Shown in pieces: positions 61,719 through 64,000 of a DNA stretch of 64,000 bases; the first letter of the stretch is position 1, and each line of letters begins with the position of its first letter. The notes beneath the pieces were generated by a model. It saw only the letters and a list, made by a program, of their open reading frames with translations, ran no database searches and was not told the origin of the DNA. The position numbers were made by a program, and so were the translations under genes. The DNA lies in the NCBI GenBank assembly GCA_030674185.1, contig CM060305.1, forward strand, positions 163,404,210 to 163,468,209, read 5' to 3'. This DNA is from Monoplex corrugatus (taxonomy: Eukaryota > Mollusca > Gastropoda > Littorinimorpha > Ranellidae).

Positions 61719-62109
61719 GACCAGTCTCCATGGAATTGTGGTTAGCGCTTTGGACTTTTGACTGGAACCTTGTGGGTTCAAATCCCCATCAGTCCTTTCA
61801 AAAATCGCTGTGGGATTTTTTGACTCCTACCCAGAGTTGAGCGCGCTATGGGCTTATTGGGAAGACTGGGACACACAGTCAGTCTCATCCACTTTATGCA
61901 TGCATCACTGAGGGTGTTGCTTAAATTTTCTAACACCACAGGTTTCTGTATCTCTTGGGCTTGATTGATGCCAGGATAGTAAGCGCAGTTACAGCTCTGT
62001 CGTGCAGTCTTGGATCCTAGAAGGAACTCCCTAGCATCATGATTGTCAACCTCACTGCCATTATCATCATCCCATTGTAAAAACTGTGCCAGCTTCTGTG
62101 GCCATTTTG
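61719..62109 (+). mobile_element. Long tRNA-headed SINE, 3' truncated
   Basis: GACCAGTCTCCATGGAATTG, a B box GTGGGTTCAAATCCCCATC, GGTTTCTGTATCTCTTGGGC and CATCATGATTGTCAACCTCA follow the order of 44766-45287. It ends at TTCTGTGGCCATTTTGTCCT, where family A begins. Confidence 0.8.
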
Positions 62110-62895
62110 TCCTGTGCCTGCTGACTGCCCTGCTGTAGCACAGGACCTTATTGTTGTTTAAAGCCCAGCCGACTGCGTAGAGCCATATCAGGGCTGTAAC
62201 CGTTTCAAAGCACACAAAACTTCAATGGGGAAAAAAGAAAAGAAAAGAAAATTAAGTACACATACCAATGCATTCGTGCATGTAATCTAATGACCACTCC
62301 GTCCAATTTATTGCACAGAGGATTTAAAAAAACACCTGAATACAAATTTAAGCATACCTAAGGGCACCAAACCATATATAAAAACAGGCCCAATTACCCA
62401 AAAACTGCTTCCGCATGTCTCACCTCCCCAGAGCCAAAAATGCATTTAATATATGTACCCAATTATCAATCCTAAGAAAAAGTATGTAAGACTTTATTGA
62501 ACACATACAGGTGAATGGACCAGAAAGGCAGAAACTGATAGGAAGAAATGACAGAAAACAAAGGAACAAGGCATAGGCTGGGTAAAAAAAGAAGATAGTT
62601 TCCTCTGAAATTTGACTGGGGTCCAGGGGCAATTTTGAGGCATTATGGATGCATTTCCTGGTGGCAAATACAATAATTCAGTAATATTTCCTCTGATTAA
62701 AAAAATTTTTCCCTCTGAAACTAGGTGTTCATCCGCTGAAATTAGCGGATCCGCTGAGAGTTACCCAGCCTGCAGAAACAAAGAGAGTGACAGAAAAGAG
62801 GAAATTTCTAGCACAAAATTTCCAGAAGGTGGGGATACTAATTATACTGAAAGAGCCACAGCATCCCACAGGGGAGGCAGAAGACCTGATGCTGC
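62110..62895 (-). repeat. Dispersed repeat family A, minus copy
   Basis: The reverse complement carries the terminal CAGTCGGCTGGGCTTTAA (at 62160-62180), TTTTTGGCTCTGGGGAGGTG, TTCAATAAAGTCTTAC and the AATTTTGTGCTAGAAATTTC block. A foreign segment of about 200 bases (62580-62770) interrupts it relative to other copies. Confidence 0.7.
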
Positions 62896-63062
62896 TCCAC
62901 TTTGATAGGACCTCTAGCGAGCACCATTATTGCCTGACGTAGATGACTGTATAGACATAGTCACATACCAGATGTGATGCATAATGAGGGTTAATGTAGC
63001 CAAACACAGTTTAACTCATTTCTTTATTAATCCCACACACCCACCCAATGTATTGTTATTAA

Positions 63063-63557
63063 CTCTTTGAGTACTGAAAATCTCCTCTACCCTTCATTAC
63101 TGGCGGCGAGTTTAGTGGGAGGTAGTGCGTCTATCCTTCCTACCGGCTTCCCTCGCTAATGGCTATGTGGTGAACGGGACACGACCCTTGTGTTTATACT
63201 CTGCATTCCTGGATCTGATTGCCTTCAGCGGGTTTCCCTGTTCTACTCGGCGTGGTCAGTTAAGACACCCAGGCATGTTTATGAAAAAATAAACATTTTC
63301 CTCCGTTCCCATGGGACAGCAGTGAGGCTGTTGTTTAGGTACCGTTTCCTGTTTGTCAGATCTACTACAGCTGCTTCCTGCTGTGGTTGTCAATGTCATT
63401 ATAATTCAGTCCAGTCTCCAAAACTACCCCCTCTCCATACACCAATCGTCTCCCATCCCCTTGGGAAAGTCGCTGTTGATTTAGAACAAGCAAGATAGAG
63501 AGAAGTGCGCCTGTTCATACACACATGCGGCGCGCGCGCAAGTGCACATGCACACAC

Positions 63558-63598
<41 letters not shown>

Positions 63599-63769
63599 TC
63601 GTGTTTGTTATTTATCCACATTGAGTAGAGAAACAGTAACATAAGTACCCTCTTTTCACAGTTTTACTCTCTCAGGAAACCCAGGAAACGAAAGACAGCG
63701 TATGAACAAATTCAGTTCTTACAGTAAGAAAGTACTGTCCCGCGAAAGCGGGAGTCAGTAACGAAAGAA
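63063..63769. mobile_element. TTAA-flanked element 3
   Basis: TTAA at 63059-63062 and 63770-63773 flanks ends CTCTTTGAGTACTGA (left) and, complementary, TTCTTTCGTTACTGACTCCC (right), which are similar but not identical. The 707-bp interior has a (CA)n tract at 63550-63594 and no recognised domain. The 102-codon frame at 63190 is unassigned. Confidence 0.55.
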
Positions 63770-64000
63770 TTAAGGAAAAGTGCAAGGAGCATTCTCTGAC
63801 ATGGACTGTTTGTGCTATACAATGGAATTATTATATTTGTCAGCTTCATTAATGTTTAATAGCTGTAAAAGTTTTGAACTCCTATCCCTGCATCCTGAAT
63901 TATGAGCTTTGCTCATTTCAATTGTGTTATACTCCATGCCTCTGCATTTGTGTGTGGGTGTGTGTGATTACCACACCAAGATCCTGGAACACAATGATGG

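Overview
The window is animal nuclear DNA with intron-rich genes, very dense dispersed repeats and long (CA)n, (CT)n and (GACA)n tracts. No bacterial-style gene organisation is present. The mix of non-LTR retrotransposons, tRNA-headed SINEs and TTAA-flanked DNA elements, together with KDEL-receptor coding sequence very close to the animal consensus, suggests a lophotrochozoan, most likely a gastropod mollusc. That placement is inference from repeat style, not proof.

Only two host genes can be supported. Both lie on the + strand and both encode ER lumen protein-retaining (KDEL/ERD2) receptors. Gene A begins at 21788, with exons at 21788-21878, 24953-25212 and 26501-26920, a probable extra tail exon at 28374-28613 and a 3' UTR exon from 33675. 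Gene B has exons at 43067-43157, 51194-51453, 52394-52646 and 55444-55478, and it encodes a textbook 212-residue receptor. The first two exons of A and B have identical lengths (91 and 260 bases) and phases, so the genes are a tandem duplicate pair. B keeps every residue expected of a retrieval receptor. A keeps the ligand pocket but has lost the TM7 aspartate and the C-terminal lysine cluster needed for retrograde trafficking, and carries a new tail instead.

The left third (1-21240) is a repeat graveyard. It holds a 28-bp minisatellite split by a 5'-truncated LINE (3943-7030), palindromic TTAA-flanked MITEs (3582-3765 and 11577-11762), several RTE-like LINE fragments, and a three-level nest: a Tc1/mariner element (16994-18624) inside an L2/CR1-like LINE (16745-20430) inside an RTE-like LINE (15762-20685). 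Each level is datable from its target-site duplication.

The introns and flanks of the receptor genes hold further mobile DNA: a deleted hAT element (28796-29964), an internally deleted piggyBac-like element (30081-32330), a long-TIR MITE (34853-35355), a mariner remnant (about 51670-51990), two related TTAA elements of about 1 kb (46827-47881 and 53412-54411), a third TTAA element (63063-63769), and SINEs with clear target-site duplications. A perfect 35-bp-arm hairpin (42651-42727) sits 340 bases upstream of gene B. From 55479 to about 60970 the DNA is AT-rich and gene-free, compatible with a long 3' UTR of gene B.
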